Positions 1 through 11,216 of a stretch of DNA of 64,000 bases are shown piece after piece (position 1 is the first letter of the stretch; every line of letters starts with the position of its first letter). The translations under genes and the position numbers were made by a program. A model generated the notes under the pieces. That model saw only the letters and a program-made list of their open reading frames with translations. It had not been told where the DNA came from and searched no databases. This stretch comes from Malania oleifera (taxonomy: Eukaryota > Streptophyta > Magnoliopsida > Santalales > Ximeniaceae), in assembly GCF_029873635.1 (NCBI RefSeq), contig NC_080423.1, forward strand, positions 89,263,191 through 89,327,190, written 5' to 3'.

Positions 1-1227
1 CGGTACATCCTGGTAGTACGAAGATGTATCGGGACTTGCGCGAGACCTTTTGGTGGTCTGGTATGAAGAGGCAGATTGCTCAGTTTGTGGAGCAGTGTCT
101 GACTTGTCAACAGATGAAAGCTGAACATCAGAGGCCAACAGGGCCGTTGCATCCTTTTCCTATTTCGGTGTGGAAATGGGAGCATATTTCCATGGATTTT
201 GTGACCGGATTGCTGCCAGTACTTCACGGGCAGAATGTTATTTGGGTGATCATGGATAGATTGATGAAATTTGCTCATTTTATACCAATGAAAGTTAGCT
301 ATCCTTTAAGTAGGATGGCGGAGTTGTATGTGCATGAGATTGTGACAATGCACGGAGTACCGGTGTCCATAGTATCGGATCGAGATCCGAGGTTTATTTC
401 TCGATCTGGATGAGTTTGTAGGAGCCATTGGGGACAAAACTTACTTTCAGTACAGCGCACCACCCCCAGACTGATGGATAGTCAGAGAGGACGATACAGA
501 TATTGGAAGATATGTTGCGAGCGTGTGTGTTAGACTTTGGTGGTAGCTGGATACAGTTCATGCCACTTGTAGAGTTCGCTTATAATAACAGCTTCTAGCC
601 TAGTGCAGGGATGGCACCGTTCGAGGCTTTGTATGGTCGGAGGTGTCGATCTCCTTTGTATTGGGATGAGGTCGGTGAACGTCAAGTTTTAGGACCTAAA
701 CTCGTGCAGCAGGTGTCTGAGAACGTAGGTTTGATCCGGGAGAGGATTAGATCAGCTCAGAGTTTGCAAAAGAGTTATACGGATGTTCACCGCCGTAAGT
801 TGGAGCTCGAGGTAGGGGTAAAGTATTCCTTAAAATTGCTCCGATGAAGGGAGTGATGAGATTCGGAAGGAATGGCAAGTTGAGGCCGAGGTATATCGGG
901 CCATTCGAGGTACTAGAGCGAGTAGGTCCAGTAGCCTATAGGATTGCATTACCTCCAGCAGTTTCGAGGGTCCACGATGTGTTTCACGTATCCATGCTGA
1001 GGAGGTACATGTTGGATCATTCACATGTTATTAGTTATGATGAGTTGGAAATTGGGAAAACTGTAGCGTATAAGGAGATACCTGTCCAGGTTCTGGACCA
1101 TAAAGTTCGGAAGCTTCATACCAAAGAGACATTGTTACTGAAGGTATTGTGGCGAAGCCATAAGGTTGAGGAATCTTCTTGGGAACTGGAAACGGAAATA
1201 AACCGGAAGTACCCACAGTTGTTTTGA
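1..1227 (+). pseudogene. Ty3/gypsy chromovirus (Tekay/Del-like) pol, integrase to C-terminal end, broken (gypsy A)
   Basis: This is the 3' part of a gypsy polyprotein; the 5' part lies outside the window. Integrase would insert the element's cDNA into host DNA. Positions 24-413 read the zinc-binding region (WWSGMKRQI, CLTCQQMKAEH) and the first half of the catalytic core, with acidic residues in SMDFVTGL and SDRDPRF. The next stretch needs another frame and contains an in-frame TAG in the region that should carry the catalytic Glu (near 478). Positions 611-847 read GMAPFEALYGRRCRSPLYWDE, and 844-1227, in a third frame, read the C-terminal part with [13 protein letters not shown] and a chromodomain-like tail ([17 protein letters not shown]). 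At least two frameshifts and several stops make it inactive. It is closely similar to gypsy B pol at 15550-16943 on the other strand. Family assignment is confident; the Tekay/Del lineage is inferred from the tail and the PPT. Confidence 0.9.
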
Positions 1228-1391
1228 GCACTTGTACATGATCCTATGATGGGTTGGGATAGGTGGTTAGTCGTCGGGAGTGTGTGTATTGTAAACTCCT
1301 GAGACAGTTGCACTTGTACATGATCCTACGATGGGTTGGGATAGGTGGTTAGTCGTCGGGAGTGTGTGTATTGTGAACTCCTAAGACAGTT
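1228..1391 (+). repeat. 82-bp tandem duplication directly after the gypsy A pol stop
   Basis: Two head-to-tail copies, 1228-1309 and 1310-1391, begin GCACTTGTACATGATCCTA and share the block GTCGTCGGGAGTGTGTGTATTGT. They differ at only a few positions (for example TATGATGGG against TACGATGGG). The duplication sits in the untranslated leader to the 3' LTR and was probably made by unequal recombination or template switching. Confidence 0.9.
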
Positions 1392-1552
1392 GTATATGTA
1401 ACCATGGTATTCCTCCGCCATAAGTGAGGGTATGTATTGTGTATGTGTATGATGGGGCTACGTTGTAGTAGTCGCCAGTTTTCTCTGGAATTGTGTATAT
1501 GTATTCGATGGTATGAATGAGAGATGGCAAATTTCGAGGACGAAATTTTTGT
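1392..1552 (+). other. 3' untranslated region of gypsy A
   Basis: Short non-coding stretch between the tandem duplication and the polypurine tract. It contains TGTGTAT-rich sequence and the block GCAAATTTCGAGGACGAAAT at 1527-1546, which recurs in reverse complement, with small changes, beside the 3' LTR of gypsy B near 15308-15330. Confidence 0.6.
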
Positions 1553-1565
1553 AAGGAGGGGAGAT
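1553..1565 (+). promoter_or_regulatory. Polypurine tract of gypsy A
   Basis: AAGGAGGGGAGA lies immediately before the TGTAAG start of the LTR. A purine run at this place primes plus-strand DNA synthesis in LTR retroelements. The same tract in reverse complement (TTCTCCCCTCCTT) borders the gypsy B LTR at 15290. Confidence 0.9.
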
Positions 1566-1780
1566 TGTAAGAACCCGACTTTTGATAATGGGTTTTAAAT
1601 ATTAAGGAGAGGGGCATTTTGGTAAAAAAGCAGGCCTCGTCAATGAAGTCAATTTTCTTCGATGAAGTCCTCATCCTTCTCGTCGACAAGGAGAAGCCGA
1701 GGAGTTTCGAAAAACCAGGAATATCAGGATTTGTCGACGAATTCCTCGTCTTGTCGATGAGTTTTCCCGGGTCAAGGGGC

Positions 1781-1788
1781 TATAAATA
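1781..1788 (+). promoter_or_regulatory. TATA box of the gypsy A LTR
   Basis: TATAAATA follows GGGTCAAGGGGC about 215 bp into the LTR and precedes a CT-rich stretch typical of a transcribed leader. It lies about 16 bp after the GTCGAC motif cluster. The start site would be roughly 30 bp downstream, by inference. Confidence 0.75.
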
Positions 1789-2151
1789 TCATTTTCCTTT
1801 ACTTCTGCATTAAGAAACTTAAAATATCTCTCTCTTTCTCTCTAGAACTCTTCCTACTCTCTCTCTCTCTAGATTTTTTCTCCGATCATTGCTGGAATCG
1901 TGAATCTAAAGTTACCACGAGAATCGTGGAAGGATTCTCTACAAGTTCTACGAATCGGAATCTCGTTTTGGAGATTTTTGGGTTTCGGTGTAAAATCGAG
2001 GTAAGGCTCGATTTTCAATTCTGATATGATAGTTTTGTAAGGAACAGTCTTGTGAGTATATTCTATACTGTAATTTGTAGGTTTTGGAACTCGGTTCGCT
2101 GTTTAAGGGCCTTGGAGTTCGAGATTTGCTATTCGGAGAAAAGGTAAGAGG

Positions 2152-4501
2152 TGTTGGCCTTACAAGGCTTAACATCTTGTTTTGATGCTAACAAAAAAGT
2201 AGAACTTAACATGCTTTATTTAAGTGATGTATTTTCAGGACTCAATAATGAATGCAAGGTTAAAGAATTCATGAAAGCTTATATTTCAAAGAATGATGAT
2301 TTATATCAAGCTTGAAGCATAGATTCAAAAATGAATTTAAAGATAAAGCTTGAAGATCATGAGAGGATGAGGATTAATGAGAACTTGATGAAAGCTCAAA
2401 GAAATATGACGCAAGCATAAAGATCACAAGGAATTCAAGAATTGGAAATTTGAAGGAGTTTATAGGAAATTTCATGTAAGTACTTCAAATAATTTTAATA
2501 TGGATATATGAAACTCTTAGGTTAATTTATTGGATCTAGATACCTTTTAACATACTTGAAAAATATTTTTATAAGGTCAAAAATTATTTCAAAAAGGTTA
2601 GAATCATTTTAGGAATGAAAAGCATCTAAAAGAGGATTTTCAAAATGCTGAAAATTTTTCTACATCTGCATTAAGGTGTATTTGTCTCTATGAAAACCCT
2701 TTTATTTTAAAAAGTATTAAACATGAAAGTTGTAGGATTTTCTCTTAGATTTCATTTGAAACCAAGATCATCAAATTAGGAGTTATACAGAAAAAAGTTA
2801 TTATAGAAAAACATAAGGGTGCTCGAAGCTGACAGTAGCATGTGTGCATGCCAGGCGACTACCTGAACATGCTAGGTGCCTGGGTGGCTATGCCAGGCGA
2901 CTAGCTTAGTTCTGGCAAGTGACTGCCAGGCTACTACCCCTACTATTCCTTTAAAAATAACATGGCAGGCAACTGGAGGATTGGGACAGGCGATTGCCAC
3001 GCGGCTGTTTTGATTTTTCTCATAACGGTCAAATTTTTAAATGAGGTTGTTTGTGGCTCAAAATTTATGGAAACTTGGGAGATATTTCAACAAACTTGGG
3101 GACCAAGTTACTTACCTTTTAAAGTCTATAAATAAACCTCAAAGATTATTGAATCATATACCAAGAATTCAAATTCAGCAAAAAAATCAAAATATCTCTC
3201 AAATTGCTCTCAATTTCTCAAGTCTCTCTCTTGCTCTCAACTTGCACGAAGCTTACTGAGTTCCTGTTGATTTTACTCACCAAGTTTGTGCTACAATTCT
3301 GAAATCTTTCATTCATTGAAAGAATTAAATTGGTGATATACTTCCTTGAGCTTCAATTTGAATATTCATATTGTTATTTACTTTAAAGTATATAGTTCTG
3401 AATTGTTGTACTAATCAGCTCTTTTAGGAGCAAATTCTTTGTACACAAAATTTGATTTGTATCTTGTAGATTGACGATTCCAATGGTTGTTTGGATCGTT
3501 GGCTAAGCAAGGGGATATTGCTTAGAGAGGCGAGCTCTAGCCTATGTAAGGAGTGACCGGACGAGGGGATATTGTTTGGAGAAGGCGGGCTCTAGCCTTA
3601 ACCAAGGAGTGCTGTAAAGGTTTATTCCACCCGTCAACGGATGAAGTTTAGTGAATCCTTTGGTGGTTTTCCAAAGGTGAGGACGTAGGCTGGGTATAGG
3701 CCGAACCTTGTAAAAATCCCCGACTCACTCTCTCTTTCCCTACTATTTATTTTTAGCACAATGAAATTGCGTGGATGGTTTATTTGATAATCATATATGC
3801 TACGTAATATAGAAATCAAGTAAACTTAAAGTTTAATTTTGATTTGGGTTGCGAAAACCGAAAGGGAGTACGTTGGTTATACCATATCTTGCGGAAACCA
3901 TACGGGAGTACGTTACTTAGTTAACAGCCCAAGGATAAATTAACTGAGAGTTCAGTTGAATTCTGAATATTGAGAAGAGTTTGAATGTGTTGTTGAAAAA
4001 CATATTGAAGAAGCAAATCTATATCATCAAATTATAAATTATAATTCAACTACAGGACTTACAATTTCATATCCAGGACTGACAACAAAAGATATATTGT
4101 GATTGAATGGTATAAAGCTTGAGATTGATTGGATAGTGTTTGTATTCCAAAAGTGCTAAATCTTGAATTTTACATCAATCTTATTGTGCTGAAGTGAATT
4201 TATATTTGGCAATCAAATTGGTTGTATTGGTTTGGAAATTGTGATTAATTGTTTGATTGTTTCTACTTTCAAAGTGTGGTTGAAGATTGAATGTTTGATT
4301 GTGTTTAATTGATTGGTTGTTTAATTGTGTTATTGATTGGACAAAAGAACTAAGTTCTTAATTGATTAAAGAATTAAACAAACAAGTCAAGAATTAGTTA
4401 AAAGAAATAAAAGAAGTTTAAGGTAACTTAAAAAGAATTAAAAAAATTTTTAGAAACCAATTCACCCCCCCCCCCCTCTTGGGAAGCTATTTCTAATTTC
4501 A
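2152..4501 (+). mobile_element. Solo LTR, SIRE-like Ty1/copia family 3, inserted in the gypsy A LTR
   Basis: The 2350-bp unit begins TGTTGGCCTTACAAGGC and ends GCTATTTCTAATTTCA. It is flanked by AGAGG (2147-2151) and AGGGG (4502-4506), a 5-bp target duplication with one mismatch. It has no internal region, so it is a solo LTR left by LTR-LTR recombination. TATAAATA at 3127-3134 marks the promoter. A cluster of CCAGGCGACT-type motifs fills about 2846-3000, upstream of it. GGACGTAGGC with GGCCGAACC at 3681-3707 and a C-run at 4465-4476 near the 3' end match other SIRE-like LTRs here, especially 56007-57773. Earlier, 2152-2840 holds only AT-rich U3 sequence; 3720-4460 is AT-rich U5-like sequence without coding potential. 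Confidence 0.88.
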
Positions 4502-5689
4502 AGGGGAACTATGTTTATATTGGTTATTTTTGAAATCGGACTAGGTGAAACTGTGGTTCATAGTCCTATGTATGTTTTGGCTACTCATTTGGGGGGATCT
4601 AATGGGGAAAACTATGGGTTTTTCATTATTACAGTTTTGGGAAAAGGGAGCGATGGGCTGCATCCCTGGTTTTGTTGAAAATCGTGGGTATATGTTGATT
4701 TATACTGTGATATTGGGATGCCTGTGACTTGACTTGTTTAAACTGTATTTTTTTGGAAAACCATGATTTAGATTACCAACTGGGTGTGGTTTCTTTGGTT
4801 ATATAAGCATGCATGTGTGTGTGATATGATAAATGGCTAGTAGGAATGGGGTTCCAAATTGTCCAGGTACTGAGAGTGTCTGGCTCTATATCCGAGGGCG
4901 TGTGTTTATCACCTACCACGTAGGTAAAAGTGTCCAGCTCTATATCCGAGTGCGTGAGCCTATACCGGCAAATCAGGCGGAAGGGTGTGGATCCACCAAT
5001 TTAGCGTCGGTACGATGCCATGGGAGTCGAGGACTAGCCATGTGCCGATAGCACCGTGCTTCGCAAGTTGGCTACAGGCCAACGCCGGATTGTCGTGGAC
5101 TGGCTTCGGGCCGAGGGGTGTGACGACACCAAGATTGCTGATCATGTGTATGTGTATGTGTGCATGTATGCACTGTGGAAATTAGTACTGGAATGCATTT
5201 AACTGCGTGTATGTTATATCATGATAACACTCAAATGTCATACACCGATATAACCTGTGTTCTTCCTTACTGAAAGGTGTCTCATCCCTGCTGTACATAC
5301 ATTTTTACAGGTACTTCGAGTAACCGGAACTAGCGTCCTGGTGCAGGGAGCGTAGTGGCCGATATACTGCGTTTAGCGCTTGGGTAAGTGCTAGGACTAT
5401 ATTTTGATGGGTTGCCATTTTGAGATGTATGTGGGCACCTGATTGTACGTTTTTAATAGAGCTGTGTTTTGCTCTTGTATAGACTCTGGTATGGTACTGC
5501 ATATGTGTATATAGATGACTTTTTCCGCTGCATATAAGTTTGTGATTAGATGTGTTTAGGGTGCTTGGGAACCCCACAGGGTCAAACCCTCATCCATTGT
5601 ACTGTATCTTTAGATGTTTTATCGGATACAAGAACAAGTTATGTTATATTTTCACCCCTAGGTCCCATTTCGAGGTTCGGGGCATGACA

Positions 5690-6445
5690 ATAACAAATAA
5701 TCAGGTATTTAATGTCTATCAAGTTTGTGTGCAGGTCATACTAACAAGATTATTTGATGGCATGTGAAGACTTGAAGAATAAAGATTCAAAAGATTCATT
5801 TGTTGTAATTTATATTATCTTCATTTCAGATCTGTAATAGTAATATAGGAAAGGTCTGTAATAATGAATGCATATCATGCATGTAGGAACCAATAAGCTC
5901 AAAGACCTTAGAATGACCCTAGGTCCTTGCACTTACACGTAAGATTGTCCCCAAAATCACATATAATATCAGGGAAATCAATTGAATTAAAATAGGACTT
6001 AAAGGGCTAAAAGAATAGGGTTTCGGGCGACCGAACCTTAGTGTTCAAATTACCTCGGTTGACCGAACCATTGAATGGTCAAATAGTTGACCTTACTTCA
6101 GGCGACCGAACCAAAAAGGACTTCATCGTCCTCGGTCAACCAAAGGTATACCCTTACCTTTTTAACTAACTCAGGTGTCCAAACTTCACATTCAAAATAA
6201 CCCCAGGCAAATGAATCGCAGACTTTTGTAAAATCGCCTCAGTTTAGCAAACTGTTCTCCTCCTAGGGCACCTGAACATGAAAAATGTACTTTTTCTCAT
6301 GTGTCTGATCAGGCGACCGAACCACAGGTCAGGTGCCCGAAACTCTCAGGTTGCACAAATTTTTATCGTGGTTAAAAGGGGTTAAACAGGATTAATTTTC
6401 CTAAACATTTTTAAAACAAATTTAATACTACCTTATGTATCCTCA
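5690..6445 (+). mobile_element. Fragment of a SIRE-like LTR (U3 part), truncated at both ends
   Basis: The text resembles the first 800 bp of the solo LTR at 23976: a CAAATA/GTGTGCAGG start, TCTGTAATAGTAATATAGG, AAGCTCAAAGACCTTAG, ATGACCCTAGG, then a cluster of CGACCGAACC motifs at about 6026-6330 and GTGGTTAAAAGGGGTTAAA. The first bases of the LTR are missing because gypsy A is inserted there; the 3' side ends near 6445 before any TATA box, where gypsy LTR sequence starts. The right boundary is uncertain by about 30 bp. Confidence 0.65.
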
Positions 6446-7673
6446 ATAGTTATAAAATTGGGTAAGTACTATATTTTAAAAGATATGTTATATGATGTAA
6501 GAATTATGTTATTTACGATATGTAAGAATTTCATGTACAAGTATGTTATGAATTATGCCGGCGTAGATGTCATAATCCTTATGTTATGAAATACACCGGC
6601 ATTGATGCCGTGATTTTACGTTATGATTTATGCCGACGTTGATGTCGTGATTACGTACGATATGCAAGAAATTATGAAATATGTATACGACAGATATTAC
6701 TCTGAATTACGAAACCATTATGTTTAAATATGAAATGTAATATATGTTATCAAAACCCGGATAGCTTATTTTAGTTTTATGAAGTACGGTATCGTAACTG
6801 TATGTTTATGAATATGAATATGAATATGTTAGTGCTACCACACATCTTATGTAGAGTGTGGGAGATGGCAGTTGATGTGGCTTTATGGGAGTGTCGTAGT
6901 TCCCCTGGTAGACCGGCACAGGTGGAATAGACCCATCATACTTACAGACTTACGTTTGATTTAGCATGGTCGGCCAACCATTGCTAGGTCCCGCCTTCGG
7001 GCCGCACAACCCTATCATGTGGGGGGTAAGACATGACGATAGCTAACTAACTATCTATCCTAAGTAATAAGTTACGTATGATATGGTTATATATGATGAT
7101 TTCTCAGTACAGAAATTTAGTATGATACATTATGTTATGATAAACCATGTTTTTATGCAATATGATATAACTGTTATACCAGTTATGAATTATGTACTGT
7201 TTATATGTATACCACGAAAAATACTCATGTTGTCACACACTGATATTAATTTGTCTCCCTTACTGAGAGGTGTCTCACCCCCAGTATTGCAAACATTTCA
7301 GGGAATCTAGGTAAGAAGGCGAATAGAGCCCCGTAGTAGTAGAAGTGGTTTGAGCTACCCTATCTATAGGGCAAGTGGATAAGCTAGGGTCAAATAGAAT
7401 TTTTGGGTGAAGACCCTAGGAATTATTTTTGGTCTTTTGTGGATAACTGTTTATATATGCATATGACATATTTAGTAGAACTCTGGTATGATTTCTTATG
7501 TTTTATGGTATGTATGTAATTTATGTTTTCCGCTACTTAGGCATCAGAGTTTTATGACAGATATATCCCTAGTACCCATGGGTCCAGGTTGACCATGACA
7601 ATGATAGTTTAGTTAGATATTATGTATGTTATTATGTGGAAAAAAAAATACGGTAAAATAGGTAGGTCATTAC
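6446..7673 (+). mobile_element. 3' portion of a gypsy LTR, + orientation
   Basis: It matches the reverse complement of the gypsy B LTR: repeated ATTATGCCGGCGTAGATGTC-like units (about 6545-6650), GGTCGGCCAACCATTGCTAGG with GCCTTCGGGCCGCACAACC, CTTACTGAGAGGTGTCTCACCCC at 7259-7281, and an end in AGGTAGGTCATTACA at 7673. The LTR start, U3 and TATA box are missing. No coding sequence. Confidence 0.75.
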
Positions 7674-8844
7674 ACAACCCCTTTCGTTGGCCAAATCAAC
7701 TTTCTATACCAACATTTTCCAAATAGTGTGGCTACACTAATATCTCTTCCTATAGTTACGGTACCGTGCTCTTAACATACTAGTCCATCATGGCTCTTAA
7801 ACCATATAATGCAATTTATGTAATATTATATAATAACAATATAACGACCTCCTCATAAAATGCTAATGTTACATTGCAATTTATATAATATACAATATAA
7901 TTCTCAACAATCACGTGATCTATAAATTCACAACTCAGTATAAATTCACCACTTAGTATAAAATCACAATTTCACTATGTATATTCATAACTCAGTATAA
8001 AATCCATATTCCAATATAAAATCACAATTTCCCTATATAATATCATAAAAGGGATTCCCAACCGATTTAATTTTGCAATTAAAACAAATTATTCTCATGC
8101 CACACAATTTAAATGCTTATAACATAATATAATAAACTGTCCAAGAAAAATATATTTTTCAGAAAACAACGGTCTAATCATCTCCATAATTTTTATTTAA
8201 TTCACAATATACAATTTTCAGGAAAATGGGAGATGATTACCCTACTCACTTGGTTTTCTCCAATTACATACATAATAACCAAAAATCATCGTTTCCATAT
8301 GCCTAAATAGTTCAAAAAACCTTATATAATCAAATTCCTGCAATTTGATTTAATTCCAAAATATTCCTAAAAATATGATATAATCAAATTCTGGCAATTA
8401 ATTTAACTTAGATATATTTTAATTAACATAAAGCTAATTAAATTCATGTACTTAAATTTAATCGAAAGTATTTTAAAATAAATTGACATAATTTATTCCC
8501 CTTACCTTATCTATGGAGTGGTGCCTATGATGTCCAAACGACAAATTCACTCCTGCTAAAACGTTTGAGAACGGAGTTAGGACCTGGATATGGTGTTCGT
8601 TTTTCAATTTGGCCAGGAAACGGAGAGAAATCTTAGAGAGCGAGAGAGAGAGAGAGAGAGAGAGCTTGACGACTAGGGGGGTTCCTTGAAATTGAAATTG
8701 AATTCAGTTAGAGACTTCCTGAAACTTCCTATGTATACATATATATTATTTTATATTATTATATTATGTTATATCATATTAATATATTAATCTATCATAC
8801 TATTAAAATAATAATTTTTATCAATTATTTATTCATTTAATTTA

Positions 8845-8881
<37 letters not shown>

Positions 8882-8888
8882 GATCACA
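7674..8888 (-). mobile_element. Gypsy LTR fragment, minus orientation
   Basis: Blocks correspond, in the same left-to-right order, to the minus-strand gypsy B LTR: the GTGTGGCTACACTAA and ACGGTACCGTGC region (about 7727-7780), TTCCCCTTACCTTATC (about 8493-8510) and a GA microsatellite (8642-8664). The right end, an AT microsatellite (8849-8879) then AGGATCACA, resembles the end of the 30475 solo LTR (TTTGGGTCATCACA), so 8888 is probably a true LTR terminus. The left end is truncated against the 7673 LTR end. Between these blocks I see only AT-rich sequence. Confidence 0.6.
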
Positions 8889-8933
8889 CTCACTCACATA
8901 TTATTTTTGGGATAGTTACAAGTAATTTGGTGA

Positions 8934-9007
8934 ACTAATCACACTTAGGAAAACAACAGATTAGTAGCGACTCCATTGAATTTTCAATATTATTATCTCT
9001 CACCATT
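8934..9007 (+). repeat. Left copy of a 74-bp direct repeat flanking copia A
   Basis: Positions 8934-9007 align without gaps to 22214-22287, with about eight mismatches by eye. Both contain ACTAATCACACTTAGGAAAA and GCGACTCCATTGAATTTTCA. The repeat lies immediately outside the two copia A LTRs. The sequence is the end of an old Tat/Ogre-type LTR (compare GGTTAGTGGCGACTCC at 38595-38610). 8889-8933 is unassigned sequence of the same remnant. Confidence 0.88.
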
Positions 9008-9488
9008 ATGGGCATATATGTGAAACAATTATGTGTTGTGGACTATCTAATAAGGAAATGCCCTATTTAAAAGTGATCGGTTATTTTGGATTATAATGGG
9101 CTTTAATGTATCCGAAACGATTGTAAACATTTAATGTGTAGATACTTTAATGGTTATTTCCGTTTATTATAATGGACGAAAACGGAAATACACGTATATG
9201 TCCAACGATTATATATATAGTGGTTATGGTCCCCAGATCACACAGACAGTTCTATAATTTTTTTTTTGTCATTCCATCGCCAAAAGAGAATACATAGAGC
9301 GCAAAAAGATTTCTCTGGACATTACGTGTTGATCTAGAAGGTCATCCGCACAGTTCGACACATCTTGGAACGCAATGGATTCAGGTACGCTTACGCATTC
9401 GGTTTAATGTTCTTAATGATTTGACATGACTGATTTTGGCATGATGATGGTTCTCATCAATTTAAGAGATACTCTTTAAGTTCTTACA
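9005..9488 (+). mobile_element. 5' LTR of copia A (start truncated)
   Basis: It pairs with 21713-22214: ATTATGGGCATATATGTGAAAC, GGACTATCTAATAAGGAAATG, TATATATATAGTGGTTATGG and the end CTTTAAGTTCTTACA. The first about 17 bases present in the 3' LTR (TGTTAAATCAAAATTCA) are absent. TATATATATAG at 9211-9221 is the likely TATA region. Confidence 0.88.
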
Positions 9489-9504
9489 AGTAGTATCAGA
9501 GCGG
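9489..9504 (+). promoter_or_regulatory. Primer-binding site of copia A
   Basis: AGTAGTATCAGAGCGG follows the LTR end. GTATCAGAGC matches the usual complement of the initiator tRNA-Met 3' end used by plant copia elements to prime minus-strand synthesis. Confidence 0.8.
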
Positions 9505-10381
9505 CTTCATGTTTAATCATTGGGAAATAGTTTCTCCATTTTGGGTTGATTTGAATAAATCATTGTTTTTTTAATCTAAAAATTTGGATCCATCATAATA
9601 ATAATAATAATTAGAACATTTTTGGAAATTTTGTTCTTTGCAGGGATCGTGAGATATTTAGTTATAGTTTAAATTTAGTTATTATATTTTTGAGATAAAG
9701 ATTTGGTTTGAATTTTTATTTTATTTTTAGCAAACTCGAATCAAATTAAAATTATGGCCCAACCGTTTGTAAAGTAATGAAATTTGTTTTGGGTTTGGGC
9801 CCATTTTTTTTTTTTTTTTAAAGGGAGGATGGTCAAAGGATGGAAGTAATAAAATAAATTCAAATATGGGTATTTTTAAGAACATGTGTGTGTGTGTGAT
9901 GGAAGTAATCAAATAAATTCAAATATGGGTATTTTTAAGAACATGTGTGTGTGTGTGTGTGTATGTTTTGAAACAAAGTTGATTAAAACAGTAAGTCGCC
10001 AAAGTGACCACTTCTGTGGCAATCAATTTTGTTTTAAAATATAAACAACTTATGTGTGTGTAATGTATGTAAAAATTGATAGGCCCAAAGGAAGATATAT
10101 TTTCGACAGAATTGCACGTGCACCTGTGGTAATAAATGTGTGATAATTTTTCAGTCTATTTAACATGTGAATAATAATTCGGCCCAAAGGAAGATTTATT
10201 ATTCAACATATTCTTATTGTCAGCATTTGATTACTGCACCAAGATATCACTTACAAATTAATATATTTGTCCAAAGATAAAATATTAACAGAGTACATGA
10301 TATCTTGAGATGGGAATTGCCTTTTTTTTTTTAATTTAATTTTGGTTCAGGATTTATGTGAGCTTGTTTTAATTTTTATGG
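9505..10381 (+). other. Untranslated leader of copia A with a 59-bp tandem duplication
   Basis: AT-rich leader without an ORF. Positions 9842-9900 and 9901-9959 are two copies of a 59-bp unit ending in a (GT)n run. The phrase GGCCCAAAGGAAGAT recurs at 10082 and 10181. It ends just before the gag start. Confidence 0.75.
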
Positions 10382-11215
10382 TTGTTTGTTATTCTCTTTT
10401 CATATATGACTCCTACTAATATTACATCCAACATCAATTCTATTCCTATGCTAAATGGCTTGAATTTTAAGTCATGGAAAGAGAACCTTTTAATTGTTCT
10501 CGGAGTCATGGATCTTGACCTTGCGTTAAGGGTTGATTCTTCCCACCTATTACGGACAAAACTACCTCTGATGAGAAAAAGGACTTTGAAAGGTGGGAGA
10601 AATCAAATCACATGTGTATGATGATCATGAAGAGAGCCATTTTAGAAGCATTTAGGTGCACTATGTTAGATAAAATAACTCCAGCTAAGAATTTCCTTGC
10701 CAATATTGAAAAGAGGTTTGTCAAGAATGAAAAGTCTGAAATTAGTACACTCTTGACAAGCCTAATTTCAATGAGGTATAAGGGTAAGGGTAACACTAGG
10801 GAGTATATTTTAGAGCTATCTCATCTTGCTTCTAAATTGAAAGCATTTAAGCTTGAACTTTCTGATGACTTGTTAGTGCATTTGGTATTATTATCCCTTC
10901 CGACACGGTTTAGCCAGTTTAAGGTGAGCTATAACTGTCAGAAAGAGACCTGGTCTCTGAATGAGTTCATCTTACACTATGTACAGGAAGAGGAAAGACT
11001 TAAGAAAGATAAGGCAGAGTGTGCTCACTTAGCCTCGACCTTCAAGGAAAAAGGGAAGAAGAGGAAGAAGAATAAGACTGCTGCAGATACAACACCTCAA
11101 AAGAAACAACAAAAGAAACTACTGAACAGGAAGGTACAGGTTGTTTCTTCTGTGGAGATGAAGGACATAGGAAGAAGTAATGCACCAACTATCATATCTG
11201 GTGTTCTAAGAAAGA
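10382..11215 (+). pseudogene. Copia A gag (nucleocapsid region), frameshifted
   Basis: Gag forms the virus-like particle that packages the element RNA. 10382-10621 reads PMLNGLNFKSWKENLLIVLG, the usual copia gag start; the frame then changes and 10612-11215 reads a UBN2-type gag core (REYILELSHLASKLKAF, LLVHLVLLSLPTRFSQF) and a Lys-rich segment. Near 11140 a CCHC zinc knuckle (CFFCGDEGHRKK) is readable, but only in a different frame, and its last Cys is preceded by a stop. So gag has at least two frameshifts. Confidence 0.85.
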
Positions 11216-11216
11216 T

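Larger units (their letters stand above)
1566..5689 (+). mobile_element. 3' LTR of gypsy A, split by a solo LTR
   Basis: The LTR starts TGTAAGAACCCGAC directly after the polypurine tract and ends TTCGGGGCATGACA at 5689. Removing the insertion 2152-4501 and its target duplication leaves about 1.8 kb. The U3 part holds a cluster of GTCGAC-centred motifs at about 1636-1765 just before a TATA box at 1781. Further on are CT-rich leader sequence (1827-1870) and a block TTACTGAAAGGTGTCTCATCCC at 5267-5288 that recurs in every gypsy LTR of the window. The next bases (ATAAC, 5690-5694) should be the right target duplication; the left copy is outside the window. Confidence 0.88.

Noticed and set aside
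9489..9504. tRNA-like text at primer-binding sites (also 38697, 48305, 51738, 61056)
   Set aside because: Only short complements of tRNA 3' ends are present, without cloverleaf arms; they are retroelement primer sites.
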